Origin: Labilibaculum manganireducens
GTDB lineage: Bacteria > Bacteroidota > Bacteroidia > Bacteroidales > Marinifilaceae
Length of the DNA: 64,000 bases
Assembly: GCF_002843385.1 (NCBI RefSeq)
Contig: NZ_MVDE01000006.1
Span: 124,001 to 188,000 of the forward strand
Direction of reading: 5' to 3'
In this document: one piece after another, positions 18,981 to 30,380 of the stretch
Layout of the letters: each line of letters opens with the position of its first letter
Position numbering within the stretch: position 1 is the first letter of the stretch
The notes under the pieces: generated by a model
What the model saw: the letters and a program-made list of their open reading frames with translations, nothing else
Databases searched by the model: none
What the model was told of the DNA's origin: nothing
Position numbers and translations under genes: made by a program

Positions 18981-19559
18981 ATGGAAAAATCGATTAAAGG
19001 AACTCAAACTGAAAAGAACTTATTGAAAGCTTTCGCTGGTGAATCTCAGGCGAGAAGCAGATACACTTATTTTGCAAAGCAAGCTAAGAAGGAAGGGTAT
19101 GAGCAGATTTCTGCTTTGTTTTTGGAAACAGCAGAGCAGGAAATGCAGCATGCAAAACGGTTCTTTAGCTTTTTAGAAGGAGGAGATGTGGAGATTACAG
19201 CTTCTTATCCTGCAGGAAAAGTGGGAACTACAGCTGAAAATTTAAAGGCAGCGGCAAATGGGGAAAATGAAGAATATACAGAGTTGTATCCAGAATTTGC
19301 TCGTATTGCAGAAGAGGAAGGTTTCAAGAAAGTAGCTTCTGCTTTTAAATTGATTGCTAAGGTTGAGCAGGTTCACGAAGAGAGATACTTGAAACTATTG
19401 GCTAATTTGGAAGAGGATTCTGTTTTCGAAAAAGAAGAAAATGAAAAGTGGTATTGTAGAAAGTGTGGATACGTTCATGAAGGCAAAAAAGCACCAAAGA
19501 ATTGTCCGGCATGTGAGCATCCTCAGGCGTACTTTGAGATTAAAGGAGAAAATTACTAG
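18981..19559 (+). CDS. rbr: Rubrerythrin
   Basis: Rubrerythrin reduces hydrogen peroxide in the cytoplasm of anaerobes and microaerophiles through a diiron site, with electrons passed from a rubredoxin-like iron. The 192-residue protein has the ferritin-like four-helix domain with E21 and the ExxH metal motif at residues 54-57 ('EMQH'), and a second ExxH in 'EQVHEER'. The C-terminal rubredoxin-type domain has paired cysteines in 'WYCRKCGY' and 'NCPACEHP'. All expected ligands are present. It is a single-gene unit with a palindrome just upstream and a terminator shared with trmD downstream. Its presence suggests an anaerobic or oxygen-limited lifestyle. Confidence 0.95.
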   Translation: MEKSIKGTQTEKNLLKAFAGESQARSRYTYFAKQAKKEGYEQISALFLETAEQEMQHAKRFFSFLEGGDVEITASYPAGKVGTTAENLKAAANGENEEYTELYPEFARIAEEEGFKKVASAFKLIAKVEQVHEERYLKLLANLEEDSVFEKEENEKWYCRKCGYVHEGKKAPKNCPACEHPQAYFEIKGENY

Positions 19560-19572
19560 TATATTGTATGTG

Positions 19573-19602
19573 AAAAGAGACTCAATAGAGTCTCTTTTTT
19601 TT
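19573..19602. terminator. Bidirectional terminator between rubrerythrin and trmD
   Basis: An 11-bp stem AAAAGAGACTC/GAGTCTCTTTT with a 4-base loop is followed by a long T run on the plus strand and T's on the minus strand. It serves both convergent genes. Confidence 0.88.
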
Positions 19603-20278
19603 ATTCTTTTAACAGGTCTGGGCGCAATCGCCTTGTCCTTTCGTAGGCTTGTTCTTCCTGCCATTTTTCAATTTTCTTGTGGTCTCCCGATATCAGTATA
19701 TCCGGTACCTTCCATCCTCTGAATTCTGCAGGTCGAGTGTAGAGAGGCGGAGAAAGCAGATTGTCCTGGAATGAATCCGTGAGAGCAGAAGTTTCATCGC
19801 CCATAGCACCAGGTATAAGCCGGATTACGCTGTCTGCAATAATGGCTGCTGCTAATTCTCCTCCGGTTAAAACAAAATCGCCAATCGAAATTTCTTTAGT
19901 GATAAAATGATCACGAATTCGCTGGTCAATTCCTTTATAATGCCCGCAAAGGATCATGATGTTTTCTTTTATCGATAAGGTGTTTGCTGTTTTTTGATCG
20001 TAAAGATCACCATCGGGTGTGGTGAAAATGATTTCGTCATAGGTTCTCTGAGCAGTTAAAAACTCAATTGCTTTAACGATTGGCTCTAGTCTCATAACCA
20101 TTCCCGCTCCACCGCTAAATGCGTAATCATCAACCTTTTTGTGCTTATCTTCAGAGTAGTCTCGAATGTTGTGGATATGGATCTCGGCAATGCCATTATC
20201 CTTTGCTCTCTGAATTATGGAGTGATTAAGTGGGCTTTCCAGCAGCTCTGGAACAACGGTAAGTATATCGATTCTCAT
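19601..20278 (-). CDS. trmD: tRNA (guanine37-N1)-methyltransferase TrmD
   Basis: TrmD methylates G37 of tRNAs reading CNN codons, which prevents frameshifting. It is a SPOUT-family dimer that binds SAM in a trefoil knot. The 225-residue protein has the standard features '[10 protein letters not shown]' at the N-terminus, '[13 protein letters not shown]', the knot segment '[11 protein letters not shown]' and '[12 protein letters not shown]'. Length is typical of the family. The gene is not beside rpsP or rimM as it is in many other phyla. A TACTTTTA box about 20 bases upstream on its own strand may be the -7 element. Confidence 0.95.
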   Translation of the reverse strand: MRIDILTVVPELLESPLNHSIIQRAKDNGIAEIHIHNIRDYSEDKHKKVDDYAFSGGAGMVMRLEPIVKAIEFLTAQRTYDEIIFTTPDGDLYDQKTANTLSIKENIMILCGHYKGIDQRIRDHFITKEISIGDFVLTGGELAAAIIADSVIRLIPGAMGDETSALTDSFQDNLLSPPLYTRPAEFRGWKVPDILISGDHKKIEKWQEEQAYERTRRLRPDLLKE

Positions 20279-20547
20279 TTTTTAAATTTTGTGTAAAAGT
20301 ATGCAACCCAAGCTTGGCTTGCAAGAGAAATTGAAAGACGATCCATGTAATTCTAAAAACAGGACAAGATGTCATTGTGTTTTATGAATAAACAGACATG
20401 TTGTCGTAAGTTTTAGGGGCTTTTCTGTCATTAATCAGTAAAAATACCTGTTGGTATAAACTTTGGAAATAACAGGATGAAAATGAAAATTATTTTTGGA
20501 TTCCGGAGCCCCAAAAAGATAGTATTAACTTATAAAAGGTAAACGTT

Positions 20548-20982
20548 ATGACAATTTTAAGATACTCAAAAGGAACAAACGATTTTTTAACAAATCAAAT
20601 AATGGATCAATTGTTTAGAGAAACAAATGGCAGTTTGCAAAATTCAGCACAAAGAGTTGCTTCTTTGAGTCCACGTACAAATGTTGTTGATGAAAAGGAA
20701 AAATTTGTGATTGAAATGCTTATCCCGGGCTTTTCAAAAAAAGATGTGGCTATAAAGGTTGAAGATGGTTTTTTAAAAATTACCGGAGAGAAAGAGGAAG
20801 ATGCAGATAGAACATACTTAAGAAAGGAATTTGGTGCAACTAAGTTGGAGCGGGCCTTCAAGCTTTCGGAAGGAATAGATCAGGAAAGTATTTCTGCAGA
20901 AGTTCGGGATGGAATTCTCTTTGTTAGTCTTCCAAAAGTTAAGGAGGAAGAGCCTAAAGTTAAAGAGATTACAATTCAGTAA
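20548..20982 (+). CDS. Small heat-shock protein, Hsp20/alpha-crystallin family
   Basis: This ATP-independent holdase is 144 residues and binds unfolding proteins during stress. The alpha-crystallin domain covers about residues 45-140, from 'RTNVVDEKEKFVIEMLIPGF' to 'FVSLPKVKEE', with the A-x-x-x-n-G-v-L-like motif present as 'AEVRDGILFVSLP'. The short C-terminal tail holds a 'KEITIQ' I-x-I motif used in oligomer assembly. It is monocistronic, with noncoding sequence on both sides and a hairpin terminator at 21118. Confidence 0.93.
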   Translation: MTILRYSKGTNDFLTNQIMDQLFRETNGSLQNSAQRVASLSPRTNVVDEKEKFVIEMLIPGFSKKDVAIKVEDGFLKITGEKEEDADRTYLRKEFGATKLERAFKLSEGIDQESISAEVRDGILFVSLPKVKEEEPKVKEITIQ

Positions 20983-21297
20983 TTAAAAAATCAGATAGTT
21001 GTTTAGGCTTTTGTAAGGTGTGAAAATGCTAAGTAGGAAGCCGTAATCTGTTGCGTGAATTGTTTATTTTACAAATAAAACAAAAATGTTAGATTCGTTA
21101 ATTTGTTAGTTTTAGTTAAGAGGTTCGTGTAGTGCATGAGCCTCTTTGTTTTTATAAGGAAAAGAAAAATATTGAAAATCTTTGAGGATTAACACTTAAT
21201 TAGTTAAATTCGTAAGGAATGAACCTAAAATTCCTTTGATAATTGTATTGTTAACAAGGCACTTAAATTATTGAGTTGCTACTCTAATGCAAACTAC
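20983..21297. other. Noncoding gap between hsp20 and the DUF349 gene
   Basis: The 315 bases hold the hairpin at 21118-21147 and otherwise AT-rich DNA. No further ORF or structure was recognised. Confidence 0.5.
21118..21152 (+). terminator. Probable terminator of hsp20
   Basis: AAGAGGTTC pairs with GAGCCTCTT (one G-T pair) around an 11-base loop, followed by a T-rich tail broken by one G. It lies 136 bases after the hsp20 stop. Confidence 0.6.
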
Positions 21298-23334
21298 ATG
21301 AAAGCAAAAGATCTATCGAACCTCTCACATGAGAATGAAGCGAATGAAAATTTAGAAACATCTGAAGCAGGTGGTGATTCTCATGAAAATGAATCTGTTG
21401 AAGAAAAAACTTCAGATGATCAGCCTGTAATGAAGGAGACTCCTGAAGATAAAAAGGAATCTTCCGAAATAATAAATGAGGAAATGGAATCAGAAGGGGA
21501 GGTTCCCGAAATAGAAGTTAAAGAAGACGAAGATGTTTCTGTGGCTGAAGTTGCGGAGGAAAAATCTGTTGGTAATTCAGAAGATCAGAAAGAGGTGGTA
21601 GAAGTGCAGGCAGAGCCCGATTATACAATAATGGAAAAAAGTGAGTTGGTTGACCGCTTAACTCTTTTGCTGGAACATAAGCCTGCGAAAGGTTTAAAGG
21701 GCAAACTGGATGCAATAAAACACAATTTTTATAAAAAGCACAATGAAGAGCTTGCCGAAGCCAAAAAGAAATTTTTGGAGGACGGGGGAAAAGAGGAGGA
21801 ATTTGATTTCGGAAAAGATGAATTAGAGCTGAAAATGAAGGAACTGCTTCATGATTATAGAGGGAGCCGGATCGTTCAGACCCGAAATTTGGAAGAGGAA
21901 AAAGAGACTAACTTACAGATTAAGTATCAGATTATTGAGGATATAAAAGATCTGGTAAATAGAAAAGAAGCTTTCGATAAAACTTTTCAGGAATTTAGAG
22001 ATTTGCAGAAAAAATGGCACGATACAGGTATGGTTCCGCAGGTTGCTCTTAAAGATTTGTGGGATAATTATCATCATCATGTTGAGAATTTTTACGATTA
22101 TATAAAAATTAATAAAGAGCTGCGCGATCTCGATTTAAAAAAGAACTTGGAGGCTAAAGTTCGCTTGTGCGAGGAGACTGAAAAATTATTGGAAGACCCT
22201 TCGGTAGTGAAGGCTTTTAATACTTTGCAAAAATATCACGAACAGTGGAGAGAAATTGGACCGGTTCCCCGTGAACAAAAAGAAGAGATTTGGGAACGAT
22301 TTAAGGAGGCCACAACAATAATTAACCGAAATCATCAGGAATTTTACGAGGGTTTAAAATCAGAACAAAAAACGAATCTTGAGAAAAAAGAGGTTCTGTG
22401 TGATAAAGTGGAATTAATAGCCAATGCTAACATTGAATCTCATAAAGATTGGAATGCGAGCTCTAAGGAAATTTTAGATCTTCAAAAAGAGTGGCGGACA
22501 ATTGGTTTTGCACCTAAAAAAGACAACAATAAAATTTATCAGCGTTTCAGAACTGCCTGCGATCTGTACTTTGATAAAAAGCGTAAGTTTTATTTGAAGC
22601 TGAAGGATAAGCTTGGTGATAATTTGGAGAAGAAAACAGAATTGTGCGAGCTTGCAGAGGGTCTGCAGGACAGTACAGATTGGAAGGAAACAACAGACAA
22701 ATTAATCGCTATTCAAAAAGAATGGAAAAAGATAGGGCCTGTACCTCGTAAGGTTTCAGAGGAATTGTGGGTTCGGTTCAGAGCTGCATGTGATAAGTTT
22801 TTCAGCAGTAAATCGAAACATTTTGATCATGTAGATACTGATCATGCTGAAAATTTGAAACTTAAAGAGGAAGTGATTGATAAGATTCGAAATTTTCAAT
22901 TTAGCGGTGATGATGAGGAAAATTTAGCCGTTCTTCGTGAATTTCAGAAAGAATGGACACAAATAGGACACGTTCCTTTTAAGAAGAAAGATAAAATACA
23001 GGAGGATTTTAGAAGAGCATTAAACGCTGTTTATGACAAGATGGATCTGGAAACAGAGGATAAGGAAGTTCAGAAATTTCAATCAAAAATTGATAATTTC
23101 CTAAGCATGAATCATTCCGAAGACAAAATTATTGGCGAGAGAAATAAAATTGTCGGTAAAATTAAGCAGCTGGAAACTGATATAGGCTTATGGGAAAATA
23201 ACATTGGATTCTTTTCTGCCTCAAAAACATCAGATTCTATAGTTCAGGAAATTGAAGAGAAAATCGAAAAAGGAAAACAGAGTTTGAAACTTCTTCAGGA
23301 AAAATTGAAAGTTATTGATGGGTTGGTTTCATAG
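21298..23334 (+). CDS. DUF349 domain protein
   Basis: This cytoplasmic protein of about 678 residues consists of an acidic, low-complexity N-terminal tail (about residues 1-110, glutamate-rich) followed by serial DUF349 helical repeats to about residue 600. Each repeat carries the pattern 'W-x-x-I/T-G-x-V/A-P' (for example 'EQWREIGPVPREQKEEIW', 'KEWRTIGFAPKKDN' and 'KEWKKIGPVPRKVSEELW'). A C-terminal coiled coil ends the protein. The ATG at 21298 is chosen over a TTG at 21271. DUF349 proteins are widespread in Bacteroidota, but their role is not established. The gene is closed by a strong terminator. Confidence 0.88.
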   Translation: MKAKDLSNLSHENEANENLETSEAGGDSHENESVEEKTSDDQPVMKETPEDKKESSEIINEEMESEGEVPEIEVKEDEDVSVAEVAEEKSVGNSEDQKEVVEVQAEPDYTIMEKSELVDRLTLLLEHKPAKGLKGKLDAIKHNFYKKHNEELAEAKKKFLEDGGKEEEFDFGKDELELKMKELLHDYRGSRIVQTRNLEEEKETNLQIKYQIIEDIKDLVNRKEAFDKTFQEFRDLQKKWHDTGMVPQVALKDLWDNYHHHVENFYDYIKINKELRDLDLKKNLEAKVRLCEETEKLLEDPSVVKAFNTLQKYHEQWREIGPVPREQKEEIWERFKEATTIINRNHQEFYEGLKSEQKTNLEKKEVLCDKVELIANANIESHKDWNASSKEILDLQKEWRTIGFAPKKDNNKIYQRFRTACDLYFDKKRKFYLKLKDKLGDNLEKKTELCELAEGLQDSTDWKETTDKLIAIQKEWKKIGPVPRKVSEELWVRFRAACDKFFSSKSKHFDHVDTDHAENLKLKEEVIDKIRNFQFSGDDEENLAVLREFQKEWTQIGHVPFKKKDKIQEDFRRALNAVYDKMDLETEDKEVQKFQSKIDNFLSMNHSEDKIIGERNKIVGKIKQLETDIGLWENNIGFFSASKTSDSIVQEIEEKIEKGKQSLKLLQEKLKVIDGLVS

Positions 23335-23358
23335 AATAAATTGATCGGAATAAATATC

Positions 23359-23388
23359 ATCCTCCATTTTTATAGTGGAGGATTTTTT
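23359..23388 (+). terminator. Rho-independent terminator after the DUF349 gene
   Basis: An 8-bp perfect stem ATCCTCCA/TGGAGGAT with a 9-base loop is followed by six T's. Confidence 0.9.
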
Positions 23389-23541
23389 GATTGAATACAA
23401 AAGCTTTGAAGGCTCTAACTATCAGATGTATTTTGGTTTAATTTAGGGGAGAGCAAAACGTTTGTGTTTTCTTATTTTCTATCTGGAAAATATCTGAAAA
23501 GCAGGATTCCCTAAATTTGATCTTGTGAAATAGGAAAATAG

Positions 23542-23573
23542 TTTCCTAAAAATGCATAAATTAACTACTTTTG
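23542..23573 (+). promoter_or_regulatory. Candidate pyrG promoter
   Basis: TACTTTTG at 23566-23573, followed by CACC, is a textbook Bacteroidota -7 box. TTTC at 23542-23545 sits at the right distance (20-base spacer) for the -33 element. The leader to the GTG start would be about 25 bases. Confidence 0.55.
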
Positions 23574-23592
23574 CACCTTTAATAATTCATAA

Positions 23593-25203
<1,611 letters not shown>

Positions 25204-25309
25204 AATAAGAGCGCCGCGAGTCTCTAATGCATTTAAAGACCTCGCAGGAGGAGTTTTAAGCTGTAGATGTACTCGTTACTTTAAGAACATAAGATTTAAA
25301 AAATATAAA

Positions 25310-27148
25310 ATGGATAGAAATTCGATTTTTGGCTTGTTGATCATCGGAGCGATTTTGATTGGGTATACGTACCTGACAAAGCCATCTGAAGAGGAAATCA
25401 AGGCCATAAACACCAGAGACTCAATTGCGCGGGTTGATCGCCTGCACAATGAAGAGGTCGAAGCTGCCAGACTGGAAGGCTTAAAGGCTCAATATGCTGA
25501 AGTAAAAGAGGATACTGTTGCAATGAAAGAATCCTATGGTGCTTTTGCTGGTGCGGTAAATCAGCAGGAAGAATTCATTACTCTTGAGAACAAATTGGTA
25601 AAGCTAACTCTGAATACCAAAGGGGGGCGAATTAGTAATGTTCAGTTGAAGAAATTTCAAACCCACGATTCTCTGCCTTTGCTTTTATGGGCAGAAAAGA
25701 ACAGTAAGTTTGGATTAACATTCTATTCCGAAAACAAGCCGATGAACACTCAGGACTTGTTTTTTGTTGAAGCGAATGGTGCTGATGCGGTAGATGCAAC
25801 AAGCTCTGAAAAAGGGGTTAGTATGCGATTGATGGTTGGAGATGATAAGTATATTGAGTATAAATATACTTTGGCTCCTGATTCTTATATGGTCGATTTT
25901 ACTGTGAACTTGGTAGGAATGCAGGATGTGATTTCCCGTAATTCCAATTTCGTTACTTTCAATTGGCAGGAAGATATCCCAGGTCAGGAAAAGGGACGTA
26001 AGTTTGAGAATCAATACACCGCTTTGTATTACAAATTTTTCGAAGATGCTGTTGAAAGTTTATCGGCCGCCGGAGAAAAAGAAGAAGATTTAGCGACAAA
26101 AGTAAAGTGGATTGGATTTAAACAACAATTTTTCTCTTCTGTTTTAATTGCTGATGAGGCGTTTAAGGGAGTAAAGCTGAAATCGTCTACTATGGATGAA
26201 ACTTCCAGGGTTCTGAAGAATTTCTCAGCAGAAATTTCTCTTCCTTATCAGGGAAACAAAATTGAAACTTATCCAATGCAATTTTATTTTGGGCCTAATA
26301 AGTTCAAAACGCTGCGAAAGTATGGTAAGGATATTCAATTGGAATCCATGGTAAATTTAGGATGGGGAATTTTTGGATGGATCAATCGCTACTTCGTGAT
26401 TGAAATCTTTAATTTCCTGGAAAGATTTATTAGTAACTACGGAATCATTATTCTGATTTTAACCATCATTATTAAGTTGCTTTTGGCACCACTGACCTAC
26501 AAGTCGTACATGTCGACAGCAAAAATGAAGGTGTTGAAACCTCAGATAGATGCTATTAATGAGAAAATCCCAAAAGACAAAGCAATGGAACGCCAGCAGG
26601 CAACTATGGCTCTGTATAAAAAAGCAGGAGTAAACCCAATGGGTGGATGTTTGCCAATGTTGGTACAGTTTCCATTCCTGATTGCCTTGTTTCGCTTCTT
26701 TCCTGCATCATTCGAATTGCGTCAGCAAAGTTTCCTATGGGCAAAAGATTTATCATCATACGATTCAATCATGACACTACCTTGGAATATTCCATGGTAT
26801 GGCGATCACGTAAGTTTGTTTTGCTTGTTGATGGCAGGTACCAACTTGGTGTACACGAGTATGAATGGACAAATGCAATCATCGCAGCAAATGCCAGGTA
26901 TGAAATACATGATGTATTTAATGCCGGTAATGTTCTTAGGATGGTTTAATAACTATGCATCAGGTCTTTCTTACTACTACTTTATTGCAACTTTATTTAC
27001 TGTTCTTCAAACCATAGCCATTCGTAAATTTATGGTTGATGACGATAAGGTATTGGCAATGTTAGAAGCAAATAAGAAAAAGCCGGTTAAGAAATCGAAA
27101 TTCCAACAACGTTTGGAAGAAGCCGCTAAGCAAAGAGGCAAAAAATAA
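25310..27148 (+). CDS. yidC: Membrane protein insertase YidC
   Basis: YidC inserts and folds inner-membrane proteins, alone or with Sec. The 612-residue protein has an N-terminal membrane anchor (residues 4-22) and a large periplasmic beta-sandwich (about 75-345). The conserved C-terminal core of five membrane helices spans about 370-580, with the signature cytosolic loop 'KMKVLKPQIDAINEKIPKDK' and 'AGVNPMGGCLPMLVQFPFLIALF'. The tail is lysine-rich ('NKKKPVKKSKFQQRLEEA'). This is the Gram-negative architecture. The pyrG-yidC order is common in Bacteroidota. It ends at a very strong hairpin terminator. Confidence 0.97.
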   Translation: MDRNSIFGLLIIGAILIGYTYLTKPSEEEIKAINTRDSIARVDRLHNEEVEAARLEGLKAQYAEVKEDTVAMKESYGAFAGAVNQQEEFITLENKLVKLTLNTKGGRISNVQLKKFQTHDSLPLLLWAEKNSKFGLTFYSENKPMNTQDLFFVEANGADAVDATSSEKGVSMRLMVGDDKYIEYKYTLAPDSYMVDFTVNLVGMQDVISRNSNFVTFNWQEDIPGQEKGRKFENQYTALYYKFFEDAVESLSAAGEKEEDLATKVKWIGFKQQFFSSVLIADEAFKGVKLKSSTMDETSRVLKNFSAEISLPYQGNKIETYPMQFYFGPNKFKTLRKYGKDIQLESMVNLGWGIFGWINRYFVIEIFNFLERFISNYGIIILILTIIIKLLLAPLTYKSYMSTAKMKVLKPQIDAINEKIPKDKAMERQQATMALYKKAGVNPMGGCLPMLVQFPFLIALFRFFPASFELRQQSFLWAKDLSSYDSIMTLPWNIPWYGDHVSLFCLLMAGTNLVYTSMNGQMQSSQQMPGMKYMMYLMPVMFLGWFNNYASGLSYYYFIATLFTVLQTIAIRKFMVDDDKVLAMLEANKKKPVKKSKFQQRLEEAAKQRGKK

Positions 27149-27171
27149 GATCCTATTACATTGATATATAG

Positions 27172-27203
27172 AAAGAGCTCCAGTATTGGAGCTCTTTTTT
27201 TTT
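27172..27203 (+). terminator. Rho-independent terminator after yidC
   Basis: A stem of about 11 bp, AAGAGCTCCA/TGGAGCTCTT, with a 4-base loop is followed by eight or more T's. Confidence 0.93.
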
Positions 27204-27209
27204 GTTTTA

Positions 27210-27346
27210 CAGTTCCCTCTCCTTCAGGAGAGGGTTAGGGTGAGGTGTTTTGCCAAAGGACTAGGGAGAGGTGTTTAGAAAAGATCAGTCTGAGGTTTTT
27301 ATATGGGGAGAAGTTTTACAATTAGTAAAAAGTAGGGAGAGGTATT
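27210..27346. repeat. REP-like palindrome cluster A
   Basis: The core CCCTCTCC-TTCA-GGAGAGGG (27215-27234) is a perfect 8-bp hairpin. It is followed by degenerate copies of the motif TAGGG(A/T)GAGGTGTTT near 27236, 27262 and 27333. The same core and tail recur at 30891 and 31025. The cluster lies between yidC and the patatin cassette. Confidence 0.7.
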
Positions 27347-27890
27347 ATTCAATAATAAACAATTGAACACAGGAAGTTTAAGTTGAATATAAAAAACACT
27401 TTAACAGAAGGTTATTTGTTTGTTGTGATTTTAAAATGTGTCAGGTTGCGGCACCCCAAATAAATAGTGACGATGTAGATTTGTTGAATATAAATCATTG
27501 AAAAATAAGCGTAAAATATGATTAGCTGATATCCGATGGTGAATTCATTGTTTGCAGGCAAGCATCTCATTATTTGTGATGAAATGATTTTTTCTGTAAA
27601 CAAACAGGGTAGTGGCTGTTGATTGTTATTTGTTTGTATCGTTAGATAGGATATTTGGTTGTTAAGAGTCGGTTATCTTCTTTTAAATGAGAATGAATAG
27701 GAAATTATTTTTTTTGGTTGCATTAAATATGATTAACTTAAGTATTGCTAAAAATGAATGATCTCATACTTATTTGGGCAATATCTTTAAAGCAAAAATA
27801 ATTTGAATGAGAACCGGGATAAATGTTGCCCCCTGATTATTTGTGAAACACGAAACAAACTATATCTGTTAAAATCAAAAACAAACAAGC

Positions 27891-29540
27891 ATGGAAACTA
27901 AATTTGAAGCTTTTGAAAGTATTGGACTTTGCTTTAGCGGTGGAGGATATCGGGCCACGTTTTTTTCATTAGGAGTAATATCTTATTTAAATAAAATAGA
28001 ATTTAAGAAAAAGCCGCTCCTTAGCAATGTTGAGGCCATTAGTTCGGTCAGTGGCGGCACGTTGCTGGCAGTGGCTTATGCAAAAGCAGTGCAGGATTCC
28101 AATTTCAAATTCGATTCTTTTTACGATCGTTTTTATTCAACATTTACTCCCGGGGCAGACCGGCTGCTCGAAAATGCAATTTCAAAATTGGAGGATAATT
28201 CAGTCTGGAAGAACAGTTCGTACAAGAAAAGATCATTAATCAATGCCTTCGCCCTTGCCTATTCCGATCTTGATATATTTAAGGGGAAATTTGAGATGTT
28301 TAAAAATATGACCTCTTTAAATTTAAAGCATGTTTGTTTTAATGCTACTGATTTCTCTTTCGGATTGGCCTTCCGGTTTCAAAGTACCGGAAAGTTTGGA
28401 AACAATCCATTGAATTGCACTGAGATCAATAAAATAAACGGAAAAATTGACCTTGCAGATATTGTAGCCTCATCATCATGTTTTCCGATAGGTTTTGAAC
28501 CATTACTATTTCCTGATGATTACTTTAAAGACAGGAATGATTTAGACTATAAAGCTTTAAAAAGGCTGGACAATTTTGCCAAAGGTGTTGGTATAATGGA
28601 TGGAGGAATTGTCGATAATCAAGGGATTGGCAGCATGATGAACATCAACAAATCCATGGAAGGGAAACGCGGTAAAGCATTGGATTTAATTATTGTGAAC
28701 GATGTGGGGAGTTATAAAATGGTTCCCTGGCTGGGCGATTCTTCTACCGGTTCTTCTCAGGTAACAGTTCGGAAAATGGTGCTGAAATTGCTAAACTACT
28801 TCCGGTTTCACTGGGCATATTGGGCAACTCTGCTGGCAGGCATTGTTTTGATGCTGATTAATTCTTTGGAATTAATTAAGGGGAGAGCCTGGCCATCCAT
28901 TTATGTGCTGGGGGGAGTAGTAACAGGTATCGGTTTTTGTTTATCCTTAATCGGTGTTGCTGCAGGGTATCTAAAGAGTGATGTGCTGCGAAAAGTGAAG
29001 TCGGTATTCGAGAAGAATGTTCCGGAGGAGTTGTTGGACGAAGTAATGTCTTTTCAGAGATTGGATATTGATTTGGTGAAAAGAATGCTGATTGAAAGAG
29101 CCACATCGGGGGCTAAAATGGTAAGTGATGTTTTCCTGAAACAGATCAGACGCTTAAATTACAATTTGATTTACTCCAAAGAGGAATTGAAAAATAGAAT
29201 CATCACATCTACTGTGTATAAGTTGAATGGCAAAGAAACATTGTACAAAAACAATTTCAAGCACAACATACAAATCACTCCGGCAGGAAAGCAGCTGAAG
29301 CAGGTTGCATTAATAGCCTCCGAAGCTCCAACATCATTGTGGTGGGATAAAGAGGATGTCTCTACCGATAGAATGGATTCACTCATAGCATGCGGTCAGT
29401 TTACCACTTGCTTCAACCTGATGAATTATATTTTGGAGCTGAAGGAGAATGATATCTCTTCGAAAGAAATAGATGACATGTACAAACTACTCGAAAAAGA
29501 TTGGAGAAAATTTAATGAGAATCCATTGTTTATGGTCTAG
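27891..29540 (+). CDS. Patatin-like phospholipase with two membrane segments
   Basis: This 549-residue probable lipid acyl hydrolase has a patatin domain at about residues 8-290. The oxyanion loop is 'SGGGYRA' (residues 16-22). The nucleophile elbow is S52-V-S54-G-G56, where serine replaces the usual first glycine of GxSxG. The catalytic aspartate is D237 in the DGG motif. Two hydrophobic segments at about 308-326 and 335-360 then anchor the protein in a membrane, and a 180-residue C-terminal region of unknown fold follows. It leads a three-gene cassette with a lipoprotein and a small soluble protein. The substrate is unknown. Anti-phage or interbacterial roles are possible, since patatins occur in such systems, but nothing adjacent proves it. 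Confidence 0.88.
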   Translation: METKFEAFESIGLCFSGGGYRATFFSLGVISYLNKIEFKKKPLLSNVEAISSVSGGTLLAVAYAKAVQDSNFKFDSFYDRFYSTFTPGADRLLENAISKLEDNSVWKNSSYKKRSLINAFALAYSDLDIFKGKFEMFKNMTSLNLKHVCFNATDFSFGLAFRFQSTGKFGNNPLNCTEINKINGKIDLADIVASSSCFPIGFEPLLFPDDYFKDRNDLDYKALKRLDNFAKGVGIMDGGIVDNQGIGSMMNINKSMEGKRGKALDLIIVNDVGSYKMVPWLGDSSTGSSQVTVRKMVLKLLNYFRFHWAYWATLLAGIVLMLINSLELIKGRAWPSIYVLGGVVTGIGFCLSLIGVAAGYLKSDVLRKVKSVFEKNVPEELLDEVMSFQRLDIDLVKRMLIERATSGAKMVSDVFLKQIRRLNYNLIYSKEELKNRIITSTVYKLNGKETLYKNNFKHNIQITPAGKQLKQVALIASEAPTSLWWDKEDVSTDRMDSLIACGQFTTCFNLMNYILELKENDISSKEIDDMYKLLEKDWRKFNENPLFMV

Positions 29541-29651
29541 CAATTTATCACCCGTTTAAATGGTTGATGCGATTTAATGAAAGTCAAAAAATCATGAAAA
29601 GTATCCGCCCGCAATTATCAAATTAAATAGTTTCAAAACAAACAAATCCAA

Positions 29652-30380
29652 ATGATGAGAGTGAAAAATATAGGAGTACTGGCAGCATTGTTTCTGTTTA
29701 CCGCCTGTGCCTCAATTCCAAAAGAGACAGTATTATTATCTCAAACCCTCGGCAGCGATCTGCAGATATTGCATCAATCGCACAACGATATTACCGATCT
29801 CTATTTCAAAAAAATTGAAAATGATATTAATTCTTTTGTTGATGATGTTTATGTTCCTTTTGTAATTCATTATGCATTAAAAAGTCAGTTACAGGATTAC
29901 AAGGACGGAAAACCATGTTTGTACAGTGTAATTGAGCTGGCAGGAAAACAAGAAGGAGAAGAAGAAGCGAAAGCTGCAATTAATGATATGCAGGAATTTC
30001 TTGAAGCGGCTCAAAATCAGATATCCGGCAAAAGAAAGGAGTTGCTGCTGCCAATAAAACAGCAGCATTCCGAAATTACCAAATCAATCAATCAGTCGTA
30101 CGAAAATGCCCTTACTGCCAATCGTACCATTACAGCTTACCTGCAGTCGTTGCGAAAATTAAAAGAAACACAGCAGGAAGCACTTTCAATGATCGGTTTA
30201 CAAGGAGCAGACAGCCTGCTTACAAATTCGTTGGTGAAAGTTTCGGAACAGGTTGAGAAGGCTGTTGAAACAGGGAAAAAAATCGATGCACAAAGCGATG
30301 ATGCCTACAAACAAATCCAGAAAATAACAAATCAGATAAAAGAGATAACCAATAAAAAACAAAGCAATGGCGAAAAATAA
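29652..30380 (+). CDS. Coiled-coil lipoprotein of the patatin cassette, function unknown
   Basis: No family was recognised. The 242-residue protein starts with a lipoprotein signal peptide; the lipobox 'LFTAC' ends near residue 19. The mature part is almost wholly helical with long charged/hydrophobic repeats, notably from residue 110 to the end ('EAAQNQISGKRKELLLPIKQ', 'LVKVSEQVEKAVETGKKIDA'), so an elongated coiled coil tethered to a membrane is likely. It lies 111 bases after the patatin gene and overlaps the next gene by 14 bases, so the last two are translationally coupled. It may be a membrane partner or regulator of the phospholipase; this is inference. Confidence 0.75.
   Translation: MMRVKNIGVLAALFLFTACASIPKETVLLSQTLGSDLQILHQSHNDITDLYFKKIENDINSFVDDVYVPFVIHYALKSQLQDYKDGKPCLYSVIELAGKQEGEEEAKAAINDMQEFLEAAQNQISGKRKELLLPIKQQHSEITKSINQSYENALTANRTITAYLQSLRKLKETQQEALSMIGLQGADSLLTNSLVKVSEQVEKAVETGKKIDAQSDDAYKQIQKITNQIKEITNKKQSNGEK

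Larger units (their letters stand above)
27149..27890. other. 742-base noncoding region between yidC and the patatin gene
   Basis: It holds the yidC terminator, the REP-like cluster at 27210-27346 and then about 540 AT-rich bases with no convincing gene. A TATCTTTA box near 27782 could be a weak -7 element for the patatin operon. Confidence 0.5.
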
